Assembly (NCBI GenBank): GCA_030562195.1 | Contig: CM060200.1 | Location: 28,249,023-28,313,022, forward strand | Length of the DNA stretch: 64,000 nt | From: Nipponacmea schrenckii | Taxonomy: Eukaryota > Mollusca > Gastropoda > Lottiidae | Reading direction: 5' to 3' | Shown here: piece after piece, positions 23,198 to 32,159 of the stretch | How positions within the stretch are numbered: the stretch's first letter is position 1 | How the letters are laid out: every line of letters starts with the position of its first letter | The notes under the pieces: generated by a model | The model's input: only the letters and a program-made list of their open reading frames with translations | The model's database searches: none | What the model was told of the DNA's origin: nothing | Made by a program: the position numbers and the translations under genes

Positions 23198-24048
23198 ATG
23201 ACCTTGAGTTATTGGCAGCATTTTTTGCCTTGAAATCATTTTGCTCAAACATTAAATCTACCCATGTTCAATTGGACATGGATAACACAGCTGCAATAGC
23301 ATACATTAATCATATGGGTGGAGTTAAGTCCCTTAGATTAAACTATTTGAGCAAACAATTATGGTCATGGTGCATAGAGAGAGATATCTGGGTTACAGCA
23401 TCTTACATACCTGGAGTGGATAATATTCAGGCTGATTTTGAAAGTAGGCATTTTAATGATGAAACTGAATGGATGCTTGATAACAATATTTTTAATGAAA
23501 TTACCAAGGTATTTGGTAACCCAGTTATTGATCTCTTTGCCTCAAGACTAAATTATCAGGTTCCTGACTATGTGTCATGGAGACCAGATCCTTGTGCTAA
23601 ACATGTTGATGCTTTTTCCATGACATGGTCTAATGATATATATTTATTTCCACCTTTCAGTCTTCTAACTCGATGTCTCAAAAAGATCAGAGACGACCAA
23701 AGTTATGGAATTATAGTTTTGCCACTATGGACAACTCAACCATGGTTCAGCCTTCTACTCAAACTGTTGGTGGATTTTCCAAGAGTGTTGCCCAGATCAA
23801 ACAAACTTCTATCGATGCCACATCAGCCGAACAAACTACATCCACTCAGAAAGAAGTTGACTCTTATAGCTTGCAAAGTTTCCGGAATTCGATGGGAGTA
23901 TTTAAGTTTTCAGAACAATCTACCAACATATTGTGGAACTCTTGGAAAAACAGCACTCATAAACAATATGAAACCTATATTAAAAGATGGTACAAGTTTT
24001 GTTGTAAATGGAAAATTCATCCGTGTGAAACAACTGTACAATATGTGA
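23134..24048 (+). CDS. DIRS RNase H (rest) and methyltransferase-like domain
   Basis: Continues RNase H in a different frame from the RT: GGRWSPDELQESI, catalytic Glu in NDLELLAAF (residue 25 of this frame), Asp in LDMDNTAAIAYI, final Asp in VDNIQADFESR (101). After it comes the DIRS methyltransferase-like region: VIDLFASRLN, SWRPDPCAKHVDAF and a LFPPFSLL box in the place of the amino-methyltransferase (D/N)PP(F/Y) motif, then GIIVLPLWTTQPWF. The ATG at 23134 is only the first in this frame; the natural product would be one RT-RNase H-MT chain. The 3' third overlaps the recombinase frame. Confidence 0.85.
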   Translation: MSWNRCGGRWSPDELQESISINDLELLAAFFALKSFCSNIKSTHVQLDMDNTAAIAYINHMGGVKSLRLNYLSKQLWSWCIERDIWVTASYIPGVDNIQADFESRHFNDETEWMLDNNIFNEITKVFGNPVIDLFASRLNYQVPDYVSWRPDPCAKHVDAFSMTWSNDIYLFPPFSLLTRCLKKIRDDQSYGIIVLPLWTTQPWFSLLLKLLVDFPRVLPRSNKLLSMPHQPNKLHPLRKKLTLIACKVSGIRWEYLSFQNNLPTYCGTLGKTALINNMKPILKDGTSFVVNGKFIRVKQLYNM

Positions 24049-24203
24049 TTCAATTTTTAACTGAACTTTTTGATGATGACTTGAGTTATAGTTCTATTAA
24101 TACTGCAAGGTCCGCAGTGTCACAATTAGTTTTAAATTCAACAGAAAACTTTAATATTGGAAAGCATCCTTTAATTGTTCGTTTTATGAAAGGTGTTTTA
24201 TAA
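23673..24203 (+). pseudogene. DIRS tyrosine recombinase, N-terminal part (frame broken)
   Basis: Holds the N-terminal DNA-binding (SAM-like) domain of the recombinase: NSTHKQYETYIKRWYKFC, INTARSAVSQLVL, then HPLIVRFMKG. The catalytic domain follows in a different frame. This frame stops at TAA 24201-24203 within GTGTTTTATAATATG, where a small insertion or deletion has occurred. The start is uncertain because the frame overlaps the RNase H/MT frame; the first ~60 residues may not be native. Confidence 0.75.
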
Positions 24204-24846
24204 TATGAGAACACCATCACCCAGATATAGTGAAATTTGGGATGTTCAGATTGTTATCGACTGGATCGAGAAGCTGTCTCCAGTTGAAAAGTTAACACTT
24301 AAAGATTTGACTTTAAAAACAGTTGTTTTACTCAGTTTAATTTTGGCTGCCAGATGTCAGTCTTTAAGTTTATTAGATTTGCATAATGTTAGTAGAAGAG
24401 AAGATTCTTTCATTTTTGAATTTCCCAGAAATTCTCTCAAACAGTCAAGACCTGGATATATTCCTCCAAAAGCTGTCATTAGTTGCTATACTGACAATAT
24501 TCATATATGTCCATTTCATACTTTGGGAGAATATTTAGAAAAAACTAAAGATATAAGGGGCAATGAGACAAAAGTTTTTATCAGCTTTATTAAACCTTTT
24601 AAGGTTGTTACTAAAAATACGATTAGCAGATGGATTAAGTTGGGTTTATCGCAAGCTGGGATTGATATTTCTACGTTCAAAGCCCACAGTGTAAGATCTG
24701 CCTCCGTTACTAAGGCTAAAATATCTGATGTTCCTGTTGAACATATTCTCATTAATGCAGGTTGGGCAAAAGTCTCCACATTTGCAAAGTTTTATGATAA
24801 ACCTATTGTAAATCAATCTAATTATTGTAACAGTGTTCTGTCGTAA
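24193..24846 (+). pseudogene. DIRS tyrosine recombinase, catalytic part
   Basis: Carries the tyrosine-recombinase residues that cut and rejoin DNA on integration. Counted from the nominal GTG at 24193: Arg 54 (LILAARCQSLSL), the HxxR box at 165-168 (KAHSVRSAS), Trp 191 in NAGWAKVSTF at the second His/Trp position, and the nucleophile Tyr 201 (AKFYDKP). All five are present, so the catalytic core is intact. Only the junction with the N-terminal half is broken. It ends 74 bases before the internal complementary region. Confidence 0.85.
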
Positions 24847-24919
24847 TTGTAAGTGGCATACTTGATATTAAAGCATTTTATTATTTACATGATCTGTTTG
24901 CTTGCCACTTTAAAGTCTC

Positions 24920-25038
24920 ATTGGATCTCTACGGATAAACCGAAACGAAATAGAATTTAAAAGTTAAACGAGCCTTGCGCAGCAAGGCGAAGTTTGACTA
25001 TAATTCTATTATAGTCAGGTTTAGGTAGAGATCAAATG
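24920..25038. repeat. DIRS internal complementary region
   Basis: The left half (TTGGATCTCTACGGATAAAC, CGAAACGAAATAGAATT) is complementary to the outer left terminus. The right half (AAAAGTTAAACGAGCC, GCGAAGTTTGACTATAATTC, AGGTTTAGGTAGAGATCAAATG) is complementary to the outer right terminus. The two meet at TAGAATTTAAAAG, which marks the circle junction. It also forms a long hairpin with the right terminus across a ~100-bp spacer. Confidence 0.88.
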
Positions 25039-25138
25039 CCCACCCATTCAAGGGAGATAATCTATATGAAATTCATAGATGGAGATTTATTTACTTTATG
25101 TCCCTGCCCTTAGTTGGCAAACAAACAGATAGTTCAAG

Positions 25139-25252
25139 ACTGATTGGCGCATGCGTATAGCATATCTCATTTGATCTCTACCTAAACCTGACTATAATAG
25201 AATTATAGTCAAACTTCGCCTTGCTGCGCAAGGCTCGTTTAACTTTTAAATT
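25139..25252 (-). repeat. DIRS right inverted terminal repeat
   Basis: Inner part GATTGGCGCATGCGTATAGC is the inverse of the left terminus. Its outer extension TATAGTCAAACTTCGCC, TTGCTGCGCAAGGCTCG and TTTAACTTTTAAATT is matched only by the internal complementary region. That is the 3' extension expected of DIRS. Confidence 0.87.
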
Positions 25253-26201
25253 ATCTTACCAGATGGAAACTGTGCTATAATAGCTATAGTGTTTTAATTA
25301 ATAAAAATGCCCAACACTTACAATTTCCATTATGAAAAGTGATATAGTTGGCAAAATCTGATTTCCAACAAATGGTACTATAAAAATAGATAACTATATC
25401 TGTTTGGCTTATAATTAATACATATTATCAAAGGAAGATTTGCAAAATACTTTGGTATAATAGCATTGTTCTATTCAAGGGTAGACAACTTATTGTAAAA
25501 CATTAAGAACTGGTAACTATAAAACTATTTTTGAAAGTTCATCAAAAACTAAGTTTTACATGATCAGGTTTACTTTCCAAGGTTCAAAAATACTAAAACA
25601 ATGTTTACAAAACAAAACCTATCTGTGAACCTGTTTTTATAACAATTCTTCTTTTTTTGCAGCTGATATATTGTTACCCATTAGGTTTTAGCATTAAACG
25701 TTAACATGTTAACTCTGGCAAGGGTAGTAATGGGTAATGGGAAATGGAAGATATTGGGTGGATTGTTGCTCCTTAAGTACAGTGGGTTGCAATCACTCAC
25801 TGAGATAAATAAATTTTGATGCCATTGTGATGTTTCTAAGTGACAGATACCATACTTAAAACTCAGATATTAAAGGAATACTTGGTGTTAGAATGAATAT
25901 GCAATCTCAAAAATGTAAACTTGGCCAATAAGAGTATAATATATTAATCAGTAAATAAACCTGCTACCATAAATAACAAAACAGAATCCATATACATCAT
26001 AAAAACTTAAAAACACTTAGTACTCAACTGGTAATTATCCAAAAAAATACAATTCATTATTAAAAAAACAGGCTTAATAAATCGAAGCTTTAATGGTTTT
26101 AAGGAATTCTGTTACTTCATGACACCAGGTAAGTTCACTGATGAATATATATACTCATATTGATCATTCTTAAGAACTAAAATTTTACGTCCATTCTAAG
26201 A
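25253..26201. other. Intergenic, AT-rich; 3' flank of the zinc-finger gene
   Basis: No coding sequence recognised. A minus-strand ATTAAA hexamer (plus-strand TTTAAT at 26089-26094) is a candidate poly(A) signal for the zinc-finger gene. Near 25870 the text TTAAAGGAATACTTGGTGTT resembles a diverged left end of the piggyBac-like MITE at 46867, but no right end is found. Confidence 0.45.
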
Positions 26202-27659
26202 CTAATCCAGGAATATATGAAGCTTCATGTGGTTTTCTATCTCCTGTAATTGATTAAAAATATACCCACACAAACCACAGGGATAGTCAGCTATAGTTAA
26301 TATTTCTTCTGTGTATTCTTTATGAGTTAATAAATGTCTTTTTAAATGATGACTTAGAGTAAAGGGTCTGTTACAATATTTACAAAGGTGAGGTTTATAC
26401 CCAGTGTGTATACGTCTATGCCTCATGTAACTACTACGTCCATATAACACCTTCTTACAGAATTCACATTCTACTGGTTTCTCAGGAACTTTGGGCACTG
26501 GAATCAAGACGCCATCTTGTAAAACCACTGGCTTGACATGAGTTTTCATATGTGCCTGGAGATTTCCGTTCCGATAAAATGTCTTTCCACAAAATTGGCA
26601 CCCAAATGATTTGTCACCAGTATGAATGACCATATGAGCCTGAAGATTGCTATTACGATTAAAGGAACGATCACATAACTTACAAGAAAACGGGCGAAGT
26701 CCATTATGAGTTTCCAAATGAGTCTGTAAGTGACTGTTGAGTTTAAAACTGTGACCACAAACTCCACACTCATATGGTTTCTCTTCACTGTGACTCTTTA
26801 AATGAGTTTGAAGATTAGAATTTCGATTAAATGATTTACCACAGATTTTACAAGAAAAGGGTTTCACTCCCGTGTGTGTAAACATGTGTGATTTTAAGTT
26901 GCAGCTTAGAGCGAATGTCTTAAAACATGTTTCACATTTGTAGGGTCTTTCACCGCTGTGAATTCTCATATGTTTATGCAGATCACTATTCCTGTAGAAA
27001 TTTTTATTACAAATTCCACAAATAAAAGGTTTATCTCCAGTATGAATTCTCTTGTGTTCTGATAAGGAACAGCTTCTATTAAAAGACTTTTCACAAATAT
27101 CACATTTAAAGGGTCTGTCATTAGTATGAATTCTTGCATGTTTAGTCAAATCACTGTTCCTAGCAAATCCCTTCTCACACACTTTACACTTGTGAGGTTT
27201 TTTATCATTGGGGGATTTCTCGTTAGTGGTAATGTTTGGAATTTTTAAGGGATATGGATCATTTATCTTTGTGAAATTATCTGAGCTATTTTCAGAAATT
27301 TGGGAAGAATCACTTGGATTATAATCATCACTTTCATCTAATAAACTCTCGTCTTGGGATTTCTGATCTGAATCATGGTCACCTTCGTCTCCATGTGAAT
27401 TTTCATCAATTCCCTGATCTCCATTGCAACTTTTCTGGTCTCCATTTTCTCTTTGTACAGTAGAGAAAGCAGGAATGGATAATGGTTGAAATCTCAAGCC
27501 TGGAGTATGATTAGAGTCTGCTGAGTTATTCTCAAATGGATATCGTTGTATTTCTGGGAAGACAATGGAAGACTGTGAAGTAAAATTTGATGTCCCAGCC
27601 GATCTGTTGAGGTCATAAGATTTTTTGAAAGTTGGGAAAAGAACACCTGATTCCTCCAT
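26202..27659 (-). CDS. C2H2 zinc-finger protein, 11 fingers
   Basis: 485 residues, probable DNA-binding transcription regulator in the nucleus. Residues 1-150 are acidic and low-complexity (GDEGDHDSDQKSQDESLLDE) with no KRAB, BTB or ZAD domain. From residue 158 there are eight tandem fingers with TG(D/E)KPF-type linkers, then a 20-residue linker (LQDGVLIPVPKVPEKP), two more fingers, and after KEYTEEILTIADY one last finger (CGLCGYIFNQ ... HMKLH). Several recognition helices are nearly identical (RNSDL twice, RNSNLQ twice, RNGNLQ once), a sign of internal finger duplication. The ORF lies in one exon and an acceptor is visible at 27728/27729. The ATG at 27659 is the first in frame. The orthologue is not recognised. 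Confidence 0.9.
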   Translation of the reverse strand: MEESGVLFPTFKKSYDLNRSAGTSNFTSQSSIVFPEIQRYPFENNSADSNHTPGLRFQPLSIPAFSTVQRENGDQKSCNGDQGIDENSHGDEGDHDSDQKSQDESLLDESDDYNPSDSSQISENSSDNFTKINDPYPLKIPNITTNEKSPNDKKPHKCKVCEKGFARNSDLTKHARIHTNDRPFKCDICEKSFNRSCSLSEHKRIHTGDKPFICGICNKNFYRNSDLHKHMRIHSGERPYKCETCFKTFALSCNLKSHMFTHTGVKPFSCKICGKSFNRNSNLQTHLKSHSEEKPYECGVCGHSFKLNSHLQTHLETHNGLRPFSCKLCDRSFNRNSNLQAHMVIHTGDKSFGCQFCGKTFYRNGNLQAHMKTHVKPVVLQDGVLIPVPKVPEKPVECEFCKKVLYGRSSYMRHRRIHTGYKPHLCKYCNRPFTLSHHLKRHLLTHKEYTEEILTIADYPCGLCGYIFNQLQEIENHMKLHIFLD

Positions 27660-27696
27660 TGGTTAGGTTTAGAAAATTATCTTATATTCAAGCTAT

Positions 27697-28280
27697 TTAC
27701 TTCAGGAAGCCATAGCTTGATTCATTATCTGTGAAAAAAATTGAAAACAAATTATAAGAATTATACTATGTATGCAAGCATTCAGGGAGATCCCCTCATT
27801 CAACAGATCCTGGCCTCCGTTTTAGTTACCGGTACTGTTTTTTAAAAGAGAAAGCCTACTTATGAAGATTACAAATTTAAACCATATTATGAGAGATGTG
27901 TGATCTATGGCAATGCATAACTAAACTATTTAATAAGGCACATCTAATTATGTATTGAAAATTATAGAAATCATATTGAAGATGTTATTTAAAATATTTA
28001 ACCCAAATTCAGGGGAGTTAATTTGGTTTAAAACATTAGGGACAGGGGTAAAATTGGATGGTTTCAGATAAAACTGGTGCTTATACAGTGTATGCAATTA
28101 TGCATCAACTGTATTAAAGATCCAAACATCAAAAACACACTTACCAATAATAACAGTTTGCCACAACGTAAATAAATTCATTAAAAGAAAAATTTTCATC
28201 AATATCCGTCCATCTTTCCAAACAAAGACAGGAAAGTCACTTCGCACAGATATGAGACGTTTCGTCATTTTTGCTTTCAA
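27697..28280 (-). CDS. Short spliced upstream reading frame of the zinc-finger gene
   Basis: On the minus strand an exon ending at 28145 (ATTATTG then GTAAGTGTG) and an acceptor at 27729-27733 (TTTTTTTCACAG) define an intron. The 28145-28280 segment encodes MKAKMTKRLISVRSDFPVFV and then a hydrophobic MKIFLLMNLFTLW stretch. Across the junction it reads on as I-I-D-N-E-S-S-Y-G-F-L-K and stops at 27697-27699. That gives a 55-residue product wholly upstream of the zinc-finger ATG (27659). It may be a 5'-UTR exon with an upstream reading frame that lowers zinc-finger translation, or a second product. The splice sites are good; coding status is unproven. Confidence 0.45.
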
Positions 28281-30041
28281 TAAATTGTGAGCTGTTTTGA
28301 TACGACATTACGTACCTAAATCTACTTGACAATATAATTAAATTCATACAAAATGGAATTTCAGTGATTAGGGCATCACAATTATCAAATATAAAATGAA
28401 TCCAAAATACTTAAGCTATTAAAATGTAAAGTAGTTAATATCGGACTGAAATTTAAGGTTTGGAATTTGTAGTTACTTCCCTTTGTGCGCATTGCTGTTC
28501 AGAATAGATACGGTATTGACTTGTAATATTGTAGTTCCATTATAATGTAGCTCAATTACACCGAAAACTGTGTCTTTAAGACAGGCCAAAAAAGAACAGA
28601 ATAGTGTGATGGAAATCTCTAGTAAGACACGGTCGTTTCTTCTGGTTGTTTGAAGGAAAGACATGGTAAGATTAAATCGCTTACTGAAGTGATACTGGAA
28701 TAGGATTTGCTTTAGGCCATTTTTTTGAATTTGCTTTTAATTTGCGTAATGCATTTGCATTTTTTTTTTTTAAATTACAAAAAACTTAACCAAAATCACA
28801 CGAAACGTGTCCCTGAACGTATTTGAAAGTTTTATATAAGAATCCAACTGTTAATATTTAAACACTAAAAACTGATGTACCCCTATTAAAGAACACGTAA
28901 TTATTATAGAGAAATATGTCTCATCCTTATTCAGAAGGTTTCAACTAAGGTTTGGGTTAATGTTAAATCAACGTTCAAATTCAGTTGATCATGTAGATAT
29001 ACATGTTTTTGCCTATGGATGTAAATATCATATTTTACAAAGTAACATTGTCGGCAAAAACCTGCTTATGTTGCGCTAGCGTAATTTTTACGGCAAAACG
29101 TTTGGCCTTTGGGGTCACAATAAGATACTAACCAATAGAACGCATTAAGACGTATATCTCCATTGCGGATTTCGTCTATGGCAGATTTTGAAACAGTCTA
29201 TCACGAGATAAAGTTGTATACAGTTTATAATTCACTAGGCGAGAATACTGACTAATTTCTACATTGTCGGTATGCCAGGAATCGCCGCCCATGTGGCTTC
29301 TATTACTTTAAACCTGTGAAATTCACAAGAATTTTTATATGAGAAAGAAAAAAAAGTAAACGATGTTTTTGTTCCCTTGGCGTTTGAGTTGGACGAAATT
29401 GATATCCCAATGTTTCTATTTGATTCTATTAGATTTTATTTTGTAAACATAAGGGATGCTGTCGCACCATAGACATTTCATATCGACACATTTTCAACCC
29501 CGTCGAAAGGCCCTGGCTGATAAAATCAGACGAGTTTGTCGCTACATACGAAACTATGCATAGTTCGTATATTTCCATGTTAAATCCAATATTACGTCGT
29601 TTCGAATGGTTGTCGCTATCGATGGGCATTAGTCCGGGACACTTTAACCTCATCTCTGACAAATGAAATTGGCGTCTCAGGCGATGTACACAGGGTCAGG
29701 GTTCAGAAGCACCAGAAATACATGGAATCTCATGTTTGGTTAAAAAATACCTCAAACTACGAATTTTTACTGTATATTTCTATTTATGACAGAATTTCAA
29801 GAAATAACGAGTCGTTATGCTTATAATTCTGGATACACATGATTTGAACTCACATGAAGTCTCAAATATTGAAGGTGAACTGTGAAGACTATTCCTGATT
29901 AGCTAAGCTAAATATTTCCCGTTTCTGAGCCTAAGGTATGATTGGTCAACTAATGGACTTGTCCCTTTAACCAGCAGCCCTGGCGTACACTAGCTGCTCG
30001 TATTGTCGCCTTCGATAAAGATAAGATCAGAGGTAATATTT
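28281..30041. other. Intergenic; no supported gene
   Basis: Contains the motif GTTACTTCCCTTT at 28472-28484, the complement of a recurrent AAAGGGAAGTAAC found elsewhere in the window. Around 29870-29976 the text CTATTCCTGATTAGCTAAGC, ending in TTGTCCCTTTAA, resembles the right end of the TTAA-type MITE at 60805-61275, but its left end is not found. The frames at 28473-28664 and 29429-29662 have no recognisable domain. Confidence 0.4.
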
Positions 30042-30239
30042 TCAGACTAGTCGGGGAGCCACGGATAGCTTTGATAGCTCATGTGATTTGGATAGGGTCG
30101 GAAATTCCTGGCCTGGTGGTAATTCGTACCGTCCCGAATGAAGATTGATATAGTTCCAGACGTCTCGTGTGTGGAGGAACTGATTATCAACGTACCAAGG
30201 TACTGACTGGTCAGGGACTAACATGTAGTCAGGAGTCAC
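30042..30239 (-). CDS. Possible terminal exon, unknown protein
   Basis: A minus-strand open frame whose composition looks protein-like: VPDQSVPWYVDNQF, TRDVWNYINLHSG, RYELPPGQEFPTL and a C-terminal LSKLSVAPRLV before TGA. The nominal start is GTG. The frame stays open a few codons further upstream to a TAG with an AG dinucleotide, so it could be a spliced 3' exon of a gene whose other exons are not recognised. I do not recognise the family. It could also be a chance frame of ~65 codons. Confidence 0.25.
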   Translation of the reverse strand: MTPDYMLVPDQSVPWYVDNQFLHTRDVWNYINLHSGRYELPPGQEFPTLSKSHELSKLSVAPRLV

Positions 30240-30349
30240 TTCGATATGTAGCTATCTGTATGCTAGTTTAAACTATCTGAGCATTGTGGTTTCTGTTAAT
30301 CATTACTGACAATATCTATATGATACGGCGGGTAGGTAAACGTAAAATA

Positions 30350-30955
30350 GGCTAGATAAGAGTCAGAGAAGCTTGGCGAGAGTCAGAGGTGAGAGTCAGA
30401 GAGGCTAGGTTATAGTCAGAAAGGTTAGGTAAAAGTCAGAGAGGCTAGGTAGGCGTCAGATAGGTTAGGTAAGCGTCAGAGAGGATTTTTAAGATTCAGA
30501 GAGACTTTTTAAGAGCCAGAGAGGCCAGGTAAGAGTCAGAGAGGCTAGGTGAGAGTCAGAGAGGCTAGGTAAGAGTCAGAGAGGATAGGGAAACGTCAGA
30601 GAGGCTAGGTAAGAAATAGAGAGGATAGTTTAGTGTCTGAGAGGTTAGGCAAGAGTAATGGGCTAGGTAAGAGTCCGAGAGGTTAGGCAAGAGTCCGAGA
30701 GGCTTAGTAAGAGTCAGATAGGTTAGGCCAAAGACAGAGAGGCTAGGTTATAGTCAGATAGGCTAGCTAAGAGTCAGAGAGGCTTGGCGAGAGTCAGAGA
30801 GGCTAGGTTATAGTCAGAGAGGCTAGGTAAGCGTCAGAGCCTAGGTAAGAGTCAGAGAGGTTAGGTAAGCGTCAGAGAGGCTAGGTAAGTGCAAGAGAGG
30901 CTAGGTAAAGGTCAGAGAGGCTAGGTTATAGTCAGAGAGGCTAGGTTAGACAAAT
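30350..30955. repeat. 20-bp minisatellite (AGTCAGAGAGGCTAGGTAAG)
   Basis: About thirty head-to-tail copies over ~600 bases, with variants GGTTATAG, GGTAAGCG and GGCGAGAG at the 3' side of the unit. Some units have lost a few bases. No reading frame spans it. Confidence 0.92.
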
Positions 30956-31967
30956 ATAAAAAATACATGAAACTCTGGGTAACATTTGTTAGGCTACAAA
31001 GGTCAACATGTAACGATTTTTTTTTAAATGTCACATTTTAAATATTTTATCAAATCGGTTGCCAAGTCACAAATCCTTACAAACATAAAAGATAAAATTA
31101 TCACTCTGATTATGCAGGGATTATTTCTTGTCGCGTAATGTTTACTCATCGATTTAGTTGATTGGATTAAATGGGCTTATTTAACCATAAATCAGCACGC
31201 TCTTATCTAATTTTTACGCTACGGTGTCAACTCGGGACAACATTATACGATTTTGTATGAATTTAAATCATTTCCGTTTATTTATTGCTGTATAATATAG
31301 GTAATTTTAAATATTGTGTCTGAATATACGATATATTAGCTACGACATGAAATACATTAGCTTTAATTACGAAATTAAACGCCCAACGTGTTGATTTCAT
31401 GTTTGTTGACCTACGTTCGTTGATCACTGACTCGTAGTCAGACTTGGTTGTTCGGAGGGGCCAGTACGTATATACGGAGAGGCAATGGGGGCATGATCTT
31501 AGCTGAAGTAATGTAATTGGTCAGTTTTTGTCCCCCTCCCTCCACCCACTAGCTGCCCACTGGGCTGGTCATTCGCTGTTTGAATTGAACGTTAAAGACC
31601 TATTAGGGATGTGGACCCATATACTCTGCAGGTTTGCAGGTTTGCAGGTAACAATATTAACATATATGTATAATCAGTACCAATGGTTGATCCATTGACA
31701 GAGCCATTCAGTTGAGTTATTAGAGCCCTTTTTGACAATGAAATTTTTCTTAAGAACATCTTTTACCGAGAACAATTCTGCTAATTGGGTCGGCACTATA
31801 TTTCGTCTTTTATGCAGGTTTTCTACAGCTTACCAATTCAATTCAAAATGGCAGCGTCGTTGTTTGTGATCTTGGGTGGTTGAAGTTTTCTGCCTTGAAC
31901 TATTTAGTCAATCTGATGTCTGGGAAAACAGATCATTATTTCTTTACAATAATATTTAGCTTTTCAG
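30956..31967. other. No gene seen
   Basis: AT-rich sequence without a supported feature. An ATGGCAGCG context at about 31848 resembles a translation start, but its frame closes after ten codons. Confidence 0.4.
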
Positions 31968-32147
31968 ATAAATCAGCATTTTAAACCGAATGAAATGACT
32001 GGAGGCGAACAGGTGGAACAATCCGAACAGCGGTTTCTGTCAAACATCATCGAGACAACGTTCGAAAACGCAGATTCTTGCGTTCGTAATGTCTCCTTTA
32101 AAAAAGAAATGAAAACACAAATGGAAAGAAGATTTTTAACGAATTAA
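31968..32147 (+). CDS. Possible small exon or short ORF, unknown protein
   Basis: A pyrimidine-rich acceptor (TTTAGCTTTTCAG) precedes 31968, and the frame is open from the acceptor: INQHFKPNE, then an ATG at 31995 giving MTGGEQVEQSEQRFLSNIIE, TTFENADSCVRNVSFKKEM and MERRFLTN before TAA (32145-32147). A consensus donor GTAAGT follows at about 32156. The frame may be a 50-residue short ORF in a non-terminal exon, or a 3' coding end followed by a UTR intron. No homologue is recognised and no partner exon was found. Confidence 0.3.
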   Translation: MNQHFKPNEMTGGEQVEQSEQRFLSNIIETTFENADSCVRNVSFKKEMKTQMERRFLTN

Positions 32148-32159
32148 TTTAACATGTAA

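Larger units (their letters stand above)
20581..25252 (+). mobile_element. DIRS-like tyrosine-recombinase retrotransposon
   Basis: DIRS elements copy through RNA and integrate a circular DNA with a tyrosine recombinase, giving no target duplication. Coding order here is gag-like (20739-21965), reverse transcriptase (about 21872-23197), RNase H plus methyltransferase-like (23134-24048), then the recombinase (23673-24846). The ends are inverted repeats (20581-20648 and 25139-25252). An internal complementary region (24920-25038) joins the complements of both outer ends, as expected for DIRS-type termini. Flanks show no duplication (left ...TAGTAC, right ATCTTACC...). Length is about 4.7 kb. Two frame breaks, at 23152-23157 and 24190-24203, suggest this copy cannot make all its proteins. 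Confidence 0.93.

Noticed and set aside
24516..24779. Minus-strand frame of 87 codons
   Set aside because: Shadow of the DIRS recombinase catalytic domain on the other strand.
25868..28500. Large piggyBac-like element from a diverged left end (25868) to an AAAGGGAAGTAAC motif (28484)
   Set aside because: No inverted right end or TTAA found, and the interval contains a host zinc-finger gene.
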